Shown in pieces: positions 12,658 to 25,266 of a stretch of 64,000 nt of DNA (positions within the stretch are counted from its first letter, which is position 1; the number at the start of each line of letters is the position of its first letter). Source of the DNA: Sipunculus nudus. Taxonomy: Eukaryota; Annelida; Sipuncula; Golfingiida; Sipunculidae. A program made the translations under genes and the position numbers. Under the pieces are notes generated by a model. It was not told the DNA's origin. It did no database searches and worked only from the letters and a program-made list of their open reading frames with translations. The stretch covers positions 76,991,401 through 77,055,400 of the forward strand of contig CM049315.1 in NCBI GenBank assembly GCA_026874595.1, in the 5' to 3' direction.

Positions 12658-13605
12658 AGAAAGTATGAAAAGTCGCAAAAGGTAGGTAGATCGATAGAAA
12701 AATGTATGAAATTATAGAAAGTGTGCCTGAAAATTAATTCGAATTTTCTTGTTTCCTTAATTTCCAACTAAAGTTCGATGGTCCTGTTAAGCATATCCGT
12801 GAAATATATCAATGCGACAAATGTTTGCTGAAGCATGTGTATGTACGTGTCTTGTGTGTATGCGCGTGAGTGAGGGGGGGGGGTATAGATAACAGTTAAG
12901 TCTATGGACATATAAGAGAGGCAACATCTAAATTCATCAAAACTTCAACTGTTCATAGAAGAGCCATAAATTATGCATCCCGCACTGTTCCAAATCAAAT
13001 AAAATCCAAGGAATCTGATTGAATTCTGGTTACGTGACCATTAGGAAATTGCTGAATTCGGTTACGGAAGGTTGCTTTGAAATGTGGGCGTAACTTAGGC
13101 GGGGGATTATCAGATCATCTCTCGGGTAAAAGGTATGTAAAACATAAATGTCATCCTCTTGATCTGATGTGAATACTTAGTATGTATAAAAACACAAGAC
13201 ATAGCGGTCCAAACCCACAGGCTAATCAACTATTCGACATATAATCTCAGGTTATTAAGTCAAACGTGCATGTACGGTATGTCATACCCCACAGCGGATA
13301 TATACTTCTTCCGTATTGATTCTAAAGACGAAAACCAGTGACACAAAAGGAACTGTGTCAAGGTATACAGCACGGGAGCCTAATGATGCTTCTCTAACAA
13401 GAATCGATGGTTAATTGCGAAAGCACTGAGAAAATATTTTTAAATCAAAAGAGACAGTAAATAAGCTTAAGCAAACTCCGAGTAGGGTCGATATTGACCC
13501 TGCCACAGGTTATGTCCCCCTCCCGGCGCCATGACAACGGTGCATATAATGGGGACTTTAAACATGTATGTTATCACAAAGACGCGCTTACCGTACCTAA
13601 GTCTT

Positions 13606-13661
<56 letters not shown>

Positions 13662-13688
13662 TATATATACACACACACATACACACAC
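13606..13688. repeat. (AT)n then (CA)n microsatellite
   Basis: About 63 bp of TA repeats lead into ACACAC. Confidence 0.95.
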
Positions 13689-14967
13689 AAATTTACTGAT
13701 ATTGCCAGCAGGTGCATATTAGCCGTGAATACGCGACTCGGTAGCATTTTGTAGTGGGCTGGTAAGACTAACTTGAGTTGTTATATAAGCCATACGGGGA
13801 AATGTACTGCATCGGTCATCCATCCTGTCCACATTGATATCGTGTTTCTCTTTACATTACGCTACGGGTGATAATTAGCATAAAAGAATAAATGTGAACT
13901 TACAAATTAAACTGAAAACCCTTCTCTATGGTAACAAGTCATTTCCTGTATCAAGTTGACAGCCGTCCAGGAACCCGTGCGAGACATGCTTGCATTCACG
14001 AGATCAGAAATTCAACAAACATGCAGAGGGATTTTCCAATATGCTAAGTTAAAATATTTTTTTCGCACATGTAGATGTTGTTAGGATGTATACTTAAAAA
14101 GCTGACGATTGGTCTGGTTTATGTCACGTGACAGCGTACATGTGGGCTATGAGTCGAAAATAACGAAATATTTGCATCCTCATCTAGCGTCACAGTGTAG
14201 TCCTCGTGATATGATGTAAAGGCACTCAGACGCCGGTCACGTCAGAAGGCCGAAATGACGCAAGTAGCATACCCGTGCTGTTACCACAGGCGCTTGATGT
14301 CCTTTTAACACTGGCTGCCAGTATAGGACTGGGTACCAATCTATCTGCGTCTTGTTTAAAGTAAATCAGAAGATAACTGAAAGTTTTGTGCAGGTTTGCT
14401 CACAACTAACAAGCCATAATTCCGGCTTTATGTAACACAGATTATTTACTGGTTTGCCAGTCAGTAGAGGACAAGTAAATGGAACTTAAAACTGTTTAAT
14501 ATAGTATTTTATTAATACGATTTTATGCGCCTGTGCTTTGACATTGCAGAAAACAGTAGTTTTTTTGTATTTCTATTGAATACTTTCTTTTTGAGTAAGC
14601 TAAAAATTTAGCACATTAGGAGTATTTGTTTGTCATAAGGTCCGTTTCATGTGAATTCCCGTTAGTCCAGTGAAGGGCCAATAAGGGAAGAGCTTGCATT
14701 TCTTTTTCCTCTTAAGAAATAAAAAAAAAACAGTCAGATACATGGAACAAATTTATGATAAATAAGCTGTAAACAATATAATACATATGTACAGGTACAT
14801 GTTAATTACAACGGTGCTTTAGCCTTATACTTTTACTCTCCAAACATTAATATATTACTTTCATTATTAATGATAGCGTTTCTTTAATTACGATAATTTT
14901 GACCACATGAGAATAAAGAATAGAGTGCTGCTCTGAAGGACAGGTTTAAATTATTAAACATCTCCTG

Positions 14968-14973
14968 TTTATT
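14968..14973 (-). terminator. Candidate polyadenylation signal AATAAA
   Basis: This is the first canonical hexamer on the minus strand after the protocadherin stop, 243 nt downstream. AT-rich DNA contains such hexamers by chance, so this is only a candidate for the 3' end. Another lies near 14508. Confidence 0.35.
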
Positions 14974-15215
14974 TGTGCATTGGACGAGTCACCCTGGCAG
15001 CGTCAAAACATATAATTATAAAAGACTTAAACATAAAAAATGATATCTTCTACAATTCAAATTCAGTGAGAAAAAATACTTGAACTCAAGAGAGTAAGTA
15101 ATTGTTTAAGAGATTTCAAGCTTGATTCAAGCTCCACTTTACATATGAAAAGACCCTCAAATTTAGAGGCTTTAGTTACTCAGTATCATAAAAGGCTTAG
15201 ATCTCATGCATTATT

Positions 15216-15808
15216 CTACAGAAACTGTGTCGACGGCGTTGAGTTACTGAAGAACAGGTCGTCAATTTCTGCGCAGAGATCTTCGGGATTTATCGTGTAA
15301 CTTCCGGAAGTGCTCGACTGGTCCTCGGCGATGCTGTCGGCACTTACGGAAAAGGCCGAATGCCGGCCATGCCTATCACGTGACGGAAACCGCTGTATGT
15401 AATTGTCTGATTGGCTCTGTGGAACATGTGATCCATTAGAAGGTTGGTAAGGTCTGACGATACTTGAGCTTACGTTGTTATTCTGAGCATTGTTCAATGA
15501 ACATTCATTATAACTATTCCGATGTACCGGAATCCGCGAGGGAGTCCCTGCGTCTTTAAATGTCGTTAATAAAATACCATTTGGTTCATCGCTAGCAATA
15601 TCGCTGCGAACTTGTTCTTCACCGGGAATCTCAATACTGTCCTGTTCCTCATTGGTCATCTCTGTGATGACGTCACAAAATTCAGGGGGTGGAGCTGGCG
15701 TACAGGAATCTCTGGATCTGCACTTGTGACCCCCTCCCTTCGTCCTTGACCTTTTGGTCGGGTCATGCTGCTGTAGCCTTTTCCGAACAGGTACAGATGG
15801 AGGTTTAT
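15216..15808 (-). CDS. Protocadherin terminal exon (cytoplasmic tail, residues 1019-1215, stop)
   Basis: The acceptor TTTTCTTCCAG precedes 15808. Coding starts mid-codon with YKPPSVPVRKRLQQH, runs through a basic KRSRTKGGGHK patch, a proline-rich segment and a Ser/Asn/Gln-rich region, and ends in SGSYTINPEDLC with AEIDDLFF just after it (1195-1205), before S-N-S-T-P-S-T-Q-F-L and the stop at 15216-15218. The conserved-looking acidic/aromatic C-terminal block is the probable partner-binding site. The last four residues, TQFL, do not fit a class I PDZ ligand. An in-frame Met at 15659 is internal, not a start. A candidate AATAAA lies about 240 nt past the stop. Confidence 0.9.
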
Positions 15809-18800
15809 CTGGAAGAAAATGAAAGAAAAAGCTTTTTTTACAGAATTATTAAAACAAAAATAATAAAATAATCAATATCAATTATGAATCCAACGTTCAA
15901 TCAGTCATTTAAGATTTTCTGATGCTATAATCAGTGTTGTCACTCTCTTTTTATAAAGAAAGCATCAGATAACACGAGAAAACAGTATAAAATCGCTTGA
16001 AAAAGTATACAAAAAGTATCAATCAATGTCAAACAATCGCACAGTGTTAATGTATGTATAAGCTATGATATTTGCAGTTACGTGTTAAGTTAAAGCACCT
16101 CGAGTGCTCGAGTGTTTCACGTGTCCTCCAATATGTTAAACATAGGTGATATAACAACAGAGCCTTACTGAAGAAGTGTCAATTTTATTATGAAACAATA
16201 ATTGAGCATATTTTTCGCTCGCATTTTCCATGTATCGTGTAAGCACCTTAAAATCACAATAACCTTAAATGAAAAAAAATGTATATTAATATAAAGCTGA
16301 GATACATTAATATGTGGTTCATATGTGACTGTAATATTGACGGTCAAAGTGACCACATTTTATCGTAATTCAATACGTTCCACAAAGGGATAATTGTATA
16401 TATGTCCGTATATGTAAGCTTGGGCATGATGAATGTCTGTTGGCTATATCTGCATATTATATCATATCATATAGGATGCTCATGGACTGTCAGCATACTA
16501 TATAATTAAGTAGGATGCCAATGGACTATCCGCATACTAAGTAAGTAAGTAGATTGCCCATGGACTGTCCGCATACTATGTAAGCAAGTAGAATGCCCAT
16601 GGACTGTCAGCATACTATGTAAGTAAGTAGGATGCATATGGACTGTCCGCATACTATGAAAGTATGTAGGATGCCAATGGACTGTCCACATACTATGTAC
16701 GTAGAATGCCATTGGACAGTCCGTATACTTTGTAAGTAAGTAGGATACCAATAGACTGTCCACATACTATGAAAGTAAGTAGGATGCCAATGGACTGTCC
16801 ACATACTGTGTACATAGAATGCCATTGGACTGTCCGTATACTTTGTAAGTAAGTAGGATACCAATAGACTGTCCACATACTATGAAAGTAAGTAGGATAC
16901 CAATGGACTGTCCGCATACTATGAAAGTAAGTAGGATGCCCATGGACTGTCCGCATACTATGAAAGTAAGTAGGATACCAATGGACTGTCCACATACTAT
17001 GAAAGTAAGCAGGATGCCCATGGACTGTCCGCATACTATGAAAGTAAGTAGGATACCAATGGACTGTCCGCATACTATGAAAGTAAGTAGGATGCCAATG
17101 GACTGTCCACATACTATGTACGTAGAATGCCATTGGACTGTCCGTATACTATGAAAGTAAGTAGGATGCCAATGGACTGTCCACATACTATGTACGTAGA
17201 ATGCCATTGGACTGTCCGTATACTATGTAAGTAAGTAGGATGCCAATGGACTGTCCACATACTATGTACGTAGAATGCCATTGGACTGTCCGTATACTAT
17301 GTAAGTAAGTAGGATGCCAATGGACTGTCCACATACTATGTACGTAGAATGCCATTGGACTGTCCGTATACTATGAAAGTAAGTAGGATGCCAATGGACT
17401 GTCCACATACTATGTACGTAGAATGCCATTGGACTGTCCGCATACTATGAAAGTAAGTAGGATGCCAATGGACTGTCCACATACTATGAAAGTAAGTAGG
17501 ATACCAATGGACTGTCCGCATACTATGAAAGTAAGTAGGATGCCAATGGACTGTCCACATACTATGAAAGTAAGCAGGATGCCCATGGACTGTCCGCATA
17601 CTATGAAAGTAAGTAGGATGCCAATGGACTGTCCACATACTATGTACGTAGAATGCCATTGGACTGTCCGTATACTATGAAAGTAAGTAGGATGCCAATG
17701 GACTGTCCACATACTATGTACGTAGAATGCCATTGGACTGTCCGTATACTATGTAGGTAAGTAGAATGCCCATGGACTGTCCGCATACTATGTAAGGTAG
17801 TAGGATACCAAGAGACTGTCCGTTGTAAGTAAGTAAGATGCCAATGGACTGTCCATATACATGTACCGTATAAATAAATAGGATTGTCCAAGGACTGTCC
17901 GCATACAATTTGATAAAACGGGATATCTTTGCACCCCATGTCTTCTTATCATGTATATAAGGAGGATGCCAAAAAATTTACGGGACTTTTACTGTTCAAA
18001 AGACTGTTCATACAAGGTATCAGTGAAAGAATGTCCACATGAGACTATAACGCAATTGCCATTTAATCGCTGCAGGTAAATCACACTCGTTTGTAGAGAG
18101 TTTTCACGGTTTACATAAAAATGTAGATGTAAAATGGCTTGAAAGTATGATTATATGTGAATATGAACACCAACAGATATATATGTATCATAGATAAGAG
18201 AATTCAATGAAGTTTTGACATTTTCTATTACTACGTATACACACGTGCACAAAATTGGAAACACAACAACCTGTGCTAAAACAACAGCGATTCCCTACTC
18301 CCGGTCTCTGTAGGTTTTTTTAATCAAGAAGATATTACAACATGCCCATATTAGGAAATATGTCAATCATATATATTAGAAGTAAAAATTATAAGTAAAT
18401 GTTCGCCATGCAAGCGCTAGGTAAAACATCGTGCTTAATTAAAGAAAAAACAGTCAAAAGTACGCACACGGCATAAGTGAAACCGAAACTAAATAGGAAC
18501 TTCTATTTGTCTATGGTTTAAATAAAGAGTATACAGAGAGGTCATGGTGATTGTGTGATGATAGATCACAACACGTGTAGCCGCCATGTGTATAAACTGT
18601 ACGTACACCATTGTGCTGCTGAAGTACGGGTTCACAGAATTTAATCCCTTTCTGGTAGCTTGCGGAAAAAAAAGAAACATAAAACTATGGTCATATCAAT
18701 ATTTCAGTGCATGTCTCTAGCACCACCCCTTGAGGTGGCCCTGGCTCGGACTTTATGGGGTAGTCCACCCATGCAGCCAATAAATATCAATTCTCAGTAC

Positions 18801-20027
18801 GTCAAAATCGTAAAGGAAAACAAATAAATCTGTATTATTTCTGCCTTCCGATCTCCTCCAGCAATTAGTTTTAACTAAACCCGTAGCCGACTGTATTACA
18901 GCAAATTGGATCTGGAAATTGGCAATTTCTAGCTCCGAGGAACTTCATATTGAATTATATATATTAAGTATAGGCATAATCGGCAAGCGGAAAAAGTCAG
19001 CCTCCCGCATGACCTTCAACCACAATTAGATCCTGGTGCTAAATCCCAATTGTCAAAGATCTCGACCGGCACTTCGTTACTACGATCTATGGTCTCTTCA
19101 TGTCGTTATTTTCATAAAATAGCGTTGTTACATTAATACTCGAGCGAAACATGCGGCCATATTATTTTACTTAATTTATTCAGTCCATGGAGCAATCCCA
19201 TCAGCGCTCAAGTATAAAATTAAATATGTCTTTATCACTTCAGCGCTCATGTATAATGAAGACATGCAAAGTATCTTAAACAGGAAAATTGGTAAGAGTT
19301 ATACACGACCAGTTATGTACTGTATTGCCAGTATTTTACACCAGCTGAATTTAAACCTTTTGACTCAACCGCTATATACCCAGAGTCACAATGTATAAAG
19401 AAAATCTGATTTAGAAATGGCTTCTGTATTATATGAAGCTGGGCGATTGGATTGTAGTCCCATGTGCAGGAAAAATCGTATTTTAAGTGTGTTTCTGAAG
19501 AGTAAATAAAAATTTATGATTATAGTTCAGATTTTAAACACGTATGCGTGGTCATTTTTGCATCTAAGGGAATACAATTGGCCAAATGATTTCAATTAGG
19601 GAAAAAGAGCAAAAATAAGATTACAAAAAGAAGACACAATTGCAGGAGTTGAAACTGGTAGAAGACTTATGTAATAGTCAAATTAAGACAAGCATTTTGG
19701 AAATAAGACAAAATAATAAAAAATAGGCTGATAAAAAATAACGTAGAGGAATAGGAAATATCAAAATGATCACAAAACCAGTTCAGAGGTGACGAAACGA
19801 GAATCATCTGCAGTTGAACAGGTGTGAAAAGGAGAGGCATTAAGGAGTAAGAGAATAAAAGACATCATAAAAATATGATTCAAAGTGGAACTTCTGAAAA
19901 AAAATCAAAGTTAAGGCCGTGTATATTATTATATATGTTAGCTGATTTCAACAGAATGACAAGATAGTTGAAGGAATGCGTATTTAATATGTAATAAGTA
20001 TGACTGGTTGATGTAATTCTTGCTTAC
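15809..20027 (-). other. Protocadherin last intron, with minisatellite
   Basis: It is 4219 bp, beginning GTAAGC and ending TTCCAG. About a third of it (16470-17900) is a 39/35-bp minisatellite array. The remainder is AT-rich and shows no further exon. Confidence 0.8.
16470..17900. repeat. 39/35-bp minisatellite with 74-bp higher-order repeat
   Basis: The 39-bp unit contains AGTAAGTAGGATGCCAATGG then ACTGTCCACATACTATGAA. A 35-bp variant replaces the start with GTACGTAGAATGCCATTGG. From 17121 to 17417 the variant recurs exactly every 74 bp (17121, 17195, 17269, 17343, 17417), so the array has a two-unit higher-order phase. Thirteen-residue periodic open frames on both strands follow from the 39-bp period. 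The array sits inside the last protocadherin intron. Confidence 0.95.
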
Positions 20028-20169
20028 ATTTAGAGTTGGTTGACCTGGGGACTAGGGTGGTATCTCCCTCTTCGCTGGCGCCTCTTCCGCTATCCGTGTT
20101 TGACATCTCCCCGGAGCATGCGCTTCCCTGGTCGTCATCCTTACGGAGTAAAGACATCAGCTGCTGAAC
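20028..20169 (-). CDS. Protocadherin exon 3 (cytoplasmic, DSGRG motif, residues 972-1018)
   Basis: This 142-nt exon lies between acceptor CCATAG at 20170-20171 and donor GTAAGC starting at 20027. It encodes VQQLMSLLRKDDDQ followed by NTDSGRGASEEGDTT. The acidic DSGRG-x-SEE stretch (997 onward) resembles a motif I associate from memory with delta-type protocadherin cytoplasmic domains, and it is the best evidence that this short exon is real. The exon ends one base into codon 1019 (T|AT, Tyr), which the next exon completes in frame. The run is too short and far from the ectodomain exon to be called without the splice logic. A CTCF-like core lies 40 bp before its acceptor. Confidence 0.9.
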
Positions 20170-20208
20170 CTATGGCATTTACATAGCGCAGACATTAAAT
20201 AGCTATCA

Positions 20209-20223
20209 CTCACAGGGGGCGCT
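20209..20223 (+). promoter_or_regulatory. CTCF-like core beside exon 3
   Basis: CAGGGGGCGCT matches the 11-position CTCF core perfectly, but the four flanking positions fit poorly. It is on the plus strand, about 40 bp before the exon 3 acceptor of the minus-strand gene. Confidence 0.25.
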
Positions 20224-22848
20224 GTCCATCAGAATACCTGGATCACGTGCCCGTTTATAAAAGTTTCAGCTGATGTAACAACATGGTATTTATGCAGCAC
20301 AGACAATTTTAAATCTCTGTCACTAACCGGATATGAAGCGATATATCTTCATATATAATATATATATATATATACTGTGTATATATATTTTATATTAATG
20401 ATTGTGTGTATGTAGGTAATATTGTATATTTCTATATAACCAAAGAAAGGAGACCATTTACGATGCTGATAGTATAGTATTATTTTCCTGGCATTGTTGC
20501 TGAACGACTGAGTAATCCAACGCTGGACACTTAAAAAACCTTCCCCGGGGGTATAATTAGGTTACCATGCAGTCAATTATACCCGCTCGAGCGGCGGGGG
20601 CCCCGAGATCGAGTGGCCGTCCCAGGTCGATAGTCTCACCCTTTGACCTTTCCTGGAACTTTCCGCTAGATTGTCCGCTATCCTGACATACATTGTAAGG
20701 TAGTCTCAGTTTAATGCGCTAAATAAACCTCTAGAGGGTTTAGATGTACTTAGAGCCACACACCTGCACTGTCATGGAGACCAAAATGACGCCATTATTG
20801 TCATGAGGCCGCCATTACTTTCTGTTTATTGTTATCTTATCGTTATCACTGCAGGTGTGACAAGCAAGAGTTGTCAGCTCCGTCTAGACCTTTCAAATAA
20901 TAGGTTCAGTAACCACAGTAAACCTAGGCGATGAGGAGGGTGACATTTATTGTAGCTACAGCAGAGCGACTCACGTAATATCAGCATTACAGACGCACGA
21001 AACCTACATTACGTAACAGAAATACCCTCAAGAATTAATCTTACAAAATGGTTTGAAAATAAAAAGACATTAATTTATTAACATAAATGTGTATAGTGCG
21101 TGCAAGAAAAACACCGCTGTCATAACTGTTGGAGCGCCCAAGGCCAGCTATGTATCAATTTGTGTTCAACAAAGGGAGCCAATACCAACCTCGAACGGAC
21201 AGAAAAGCTCCTTAATTTAATCAATAAATGGCGTGAATGCCAATAATTAATAGATTACCTGTGCAGGTATTCAAAGAAGGGATGGAAGGTGCATACGCTG
21301 AGCACACAGCCGAGCGCACAAAATGAATGCCCGCCATCCAACTGGAGCAGAAATGCTGACAGATGGTTTGGAATCCTGTCACTACTACCAATCCTTAATT
21401 AACAAGACTATTGAAGTTTGTTCTTCGGGGATAGTGGGCGCTAAGGTCCGCATCACTCGTGACCTGTAATCCTTTGCAGAACGCTAGATGAGCTGTCGCT
21501 TTCCATATCAAGATCCCAAGGAAAAGAAGCGATAATCTGGTTTTGTAGTAGCAGGCAAAATATGTTTTGGCGCGGTGGCGTGTCGGCGTCACATTACATC
21601 ACCTGTGTAATTACTTACTTCTAAAACGGCTGGATCAGTCATAAATAGTCCTATTATATGTGGCTTGATAATCAAATTTAGGCGAGTCTTTTGTTTGTCT
21701 CACGTCGCTTTATGTGGTATTTAAGAAATCTATTCGTTTCATAGGTTGTGTTATGGATTCCATGCGACGCTAAATGAGCGGCTACAAAGTTCTTTTGTAT
21801 TTTGGTTTAGGGCCCGAAAAAAAACTGTTTCCAGCATGAAAGCGCTATTTAATGCAGTTGGTTTGGGCATAATCGATCCGCTTGTGGCATGGATTTGATC
21901 TAACACGCAATAAGGGAGGACGTTTTGAATCAGGGTAGATGGGCCTGTAATAATAGCCCGATTTATAACAGTTAGTTGTTGATAATATCAAACATTACAT
22001 TTGTCTTAGCTGACAATCCGCAGCGCAAACCACAGATAACAAATTGAGGTTTGTGCATCGGGTTCGGTATATTTAATCTAGGAAAGGTGGCCCGGTTCTA
22101 AGAAGAAAAAATAAAGAATGTTTTGTGCAGCTTAAAAAGAAAGAAAGTCCATAGAAGTTTCATAATAAGTGTGTAACATAATATATTGACATGATCAGAA
22201 GTCATTGTTCAAATACCAAGGCTTTTTTCATGTTGACAGAAAGTCCAATAAAAATATAAGACCCCCACGCGAAGTTAATAAATTATTCTTGTTAGGTAAT
22301 ATACAATCTCTTTTAATACAAAGAAGCATCAAGTAAAACAGATTGTTTGATGCAAAGTTAATTAAATACCATTAATTGCTGACGTGTCTACCTGAAAAAG
22401 GCTTGGTATGAATATTTCAGAATATTATTTTATTTTACATCTCATAAGTATGTTAGATGCGTATGGACAAAAAGGAGACAACAAATGATGATAGCTTAAG
22501 TGGTAAACCTGGCTAATCAAATTAAAAGGAACAACATTTATCTTAAATTAACTTTCTTAATTGGAGCATGCAAAACACAGGTCCGTATAAAATGATTATA
22601 AAATCAGAAGATGTAAACCATAAAACGAAGGAAAACGGTAATAAACTTGAATATTGTTGCTAAATATTCAGTATATGTCCTTATAACCACGTATAAGTAC
22701 ATGTTTACTAATCCTATAAAGAGTCATACATTTAGGCCACAGCTAAAGTGATAATAGTTTAACGGATTTAACGAAATCCAAGTTCGCTGTATTTAATAAT
22801 GCCAATTGTTGCTCTTCCCAAAATATCTGCTAATTGAAATCATTATAA

Positions 22849-23166
22849 TTGCTTCCGCTAGGAGGCTGTGCAATGATCCCCATGCGTGTGTATGTTGTAT
22901 GTTTTTTTTATGTGCGTGTTTGTTCACAACATAACTCATACAAGCATTAACGGAATCTTTTCATGCCATTTCAGGAAGAATATATAAGAATTTGGTGTGG
23001 ACCCGGAACATGATCAGGAATCAGGATGGTCATCATGGAATACAAACAAATGTATACAGTCACTTATACACGTATGAACCTCGGGTTATTGGCCGAATAA
23101 GTGAATGCATACAAGGTTTTTGGAGCACCCCACAACAGGGGCAAAGAATTATAAGTGCTGATTTTT
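22849..23166 (+). mobile_element. Hairpin-ended ~330-bp repeat family, copy C (decayed, intronic)
   Basis: It keeps 'cacaacataactcata', 'gtgtggacccggaacatgat' and 'ggccgaataagtgaatgca', but has lost the 3' hairpin. It lies in the protocadherin exon 2-3 intron, opposite to the gene's direction. Confidence 0.7.
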
Positions 23167-25251
23167 TATTTTTTTTTAAGTTGCACCTTATGGTATATAA
23201 AATTTCCAAAGGTAGGGCCGCCAATCGCAAGACAACTGATTACCGGCCTCAGATACGGTTACTTAGGCTGTCATGTCTAATTGCAATAAATGCTAATACC
23301 GATGTTGTGCAGAGACTCTGGATTAAATGGGAAAAAAGTATTAAATCTTCCAAGAATGAAATTTTCTGAGAAAAGTACGAAAACAGTAAAATAATCCATG
23401 CGAAACATCGCAATTTGTGTACAATAAGACTTCTTGCAATACATTTGTACTTTTAAACAAGCTTCAGTTATCAAACTATATACATTCAAGTATTCAGTAT
23501 ATCCAGTCATTCTGTTAACCATGGCCAGACCGCAGTAAAAGGCCATCGCTAATAACATGCCACTATTATGAAATATTGACAGAGCATGTCTACTGCACTC
23601 AGTTAGTTAAAGTCAACAGTCTGTAATCACCACCTGAAAATAATGATTTTAGAAAAAAGTATAAAAAGGTATTAACCCTTGAAAAAGTATGAAAAATTTG
23701 CCTGAAAAAAGTATGTTACTTTTTAAAAAGTATAGAGTGGCAGCACTGCAGAATCAGCAGAATCGGTATTTTGATAAAATATCGATCTTTTGATGACAAA
23801 AGATGATGTGGATTTAATTTGATAACCTCCACACGGCAGAAACATATGGCGATAACAGAAAGATGCCATAACATAAAACGGTAATGTCTTGATGAAGATA
23901 ATCAGTACAGTTTTTTTTGTAATTAGTTTTTTTTTAATATTTATATATAGAAACTTGCAATCTTTGCTTCTAAAATAAAAAAAATGACCTCAAACCCAGT
24001 CCAGTTTATTGAGCAATAGTTTATGATGATCATATTGATTATTTATATCGATTCTTTTGGCGGTCATCGTTAAATGTTTTTAATTTTCTCGTAAAAATCT
24101 TAGATGTTGCCTCGATGTTCAGCTAAATCAATATATAGCGACAGCTGAATGCAATCTGCACTGTGATTTAGGTTTCATTATAAATTTGGACCAAACATGA
24201 AATGGCTAAAACAGATTAATATATTAAGGAACAGGTGTATTATTTTATCAGATTGTGCATATTTATGCAAAGGAAGGATCCCAAACATTGGCATTTGTAA
24301 AAAAAATGACAAAACAGAAAGCCAATTTCTGCCATTGAAAGTAACAAAGACTATAGGTTGTTTGTTTAGCCGGACACTGGGCCATGTGAAACGACGTTAT
24401 TGATTAATGTATTTCTGCCAGAGGTTTTCACAAAAGCAAAAAAACTAGTTTATGAAAATGCATAACTTTATTGTTGGAGACCTTTTTCAGAGGGTCACGA
24501 AGTGGTAATAGACTGGTGAATGTCCATGTAAGAGCAGGAAAACTGACGTATCAGCTCAAAATCATGACAAAATATTAATTGAGTATAGAATTTGTCCCAA
24601 TTAGGCAGATCCATTAGCAATATTTATGAACAAAATCACGATTTGCCATGAACATTAGATTTTCATGTTTTATGGCTCCATTATAAATCAATAAAAAAAC
24701 GATAACAAAAGAATAATAAACTTAAAAACATAACTAAAACCATGTACTTATTGATATATAAATAACGCAGAACTAATGACAGGCATAAACATAGGGCATA
24801 TGGTAGGACTGTGTGTAATGAGGATATACATGAAGGATTTTGGTTGTGCTGGAATAATGACATCCGTGTATAAACAACCTTCAGTATCTTTCACAATTAT
24901 AAAACTAAGCTCCTTTTAGTACAAAAGCTAATCTGTTTATGTCAGAAGTAAAGTACTGTCGGGTCCGGACGGTGCATGACAAAACAAGGACGTCTTTCCT
25001 AGTCACAAAAGATGATTGATTGCTAAGGGTGTGCTTAGAAGTTCTCAGAGAGGTCGCTCGAAAACAGCCGCTGGTACCGCGCCTCTGTACCATAAAGACC
25101 TCTCCCTAACCTAGGTAATTGCCTCACAGGCTATCCCGTCAATTCCCTAACCATGCACGTGTTATGTATGCCTAAACTACCTTAATAGTCGGCCGGTCAA
25201 CCTGACACTGGATTCCTTTATTGTTTCAACAACCTGATACTGTCAGTTATA

Positions 25252-25266
25252 CCATGAGGTGGCGCT
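25252..25266 (+). promoter_or_regulatory. CTCF-like motif in protocadherin intron
   Basis: CCATGAGGTGGCGCT matches the animal CTCF core consensus CCRSYAGRKGGCRSY at 13 of 15 positions, on the plus strand, inside the exon 2-3 intron. Motif match only; binding is untested. Confidence 0.3.

Larger units (their letters stand above)
10411..14967. other. No gene seen
   Basis: Contains repeat copy B and the (AT)n/(CA)n tract. The stretch 10460-10930 has several A-rich 'aaaaaagagt'-type segments that look like a decayed element. The rest is unique AT-rich DNA. Confidence 0.6.

Noticed and set aside
15216-15659. Stand-alone 147-residue gene starting at the Met at 15659
   Set aside because: The frame continues upstream to an acceptor at 15808 and joins exon 3 in phase, so the Met is internal to the protocadherin tail.
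16506-17939. Thirteen-residue periodic open frames (MKVSRIPMDCPHT-type) as coding sequence
   Set aside because: Same artefact from the 39-bp unit. They lie inside a protocadherin intron and are open on both strands.
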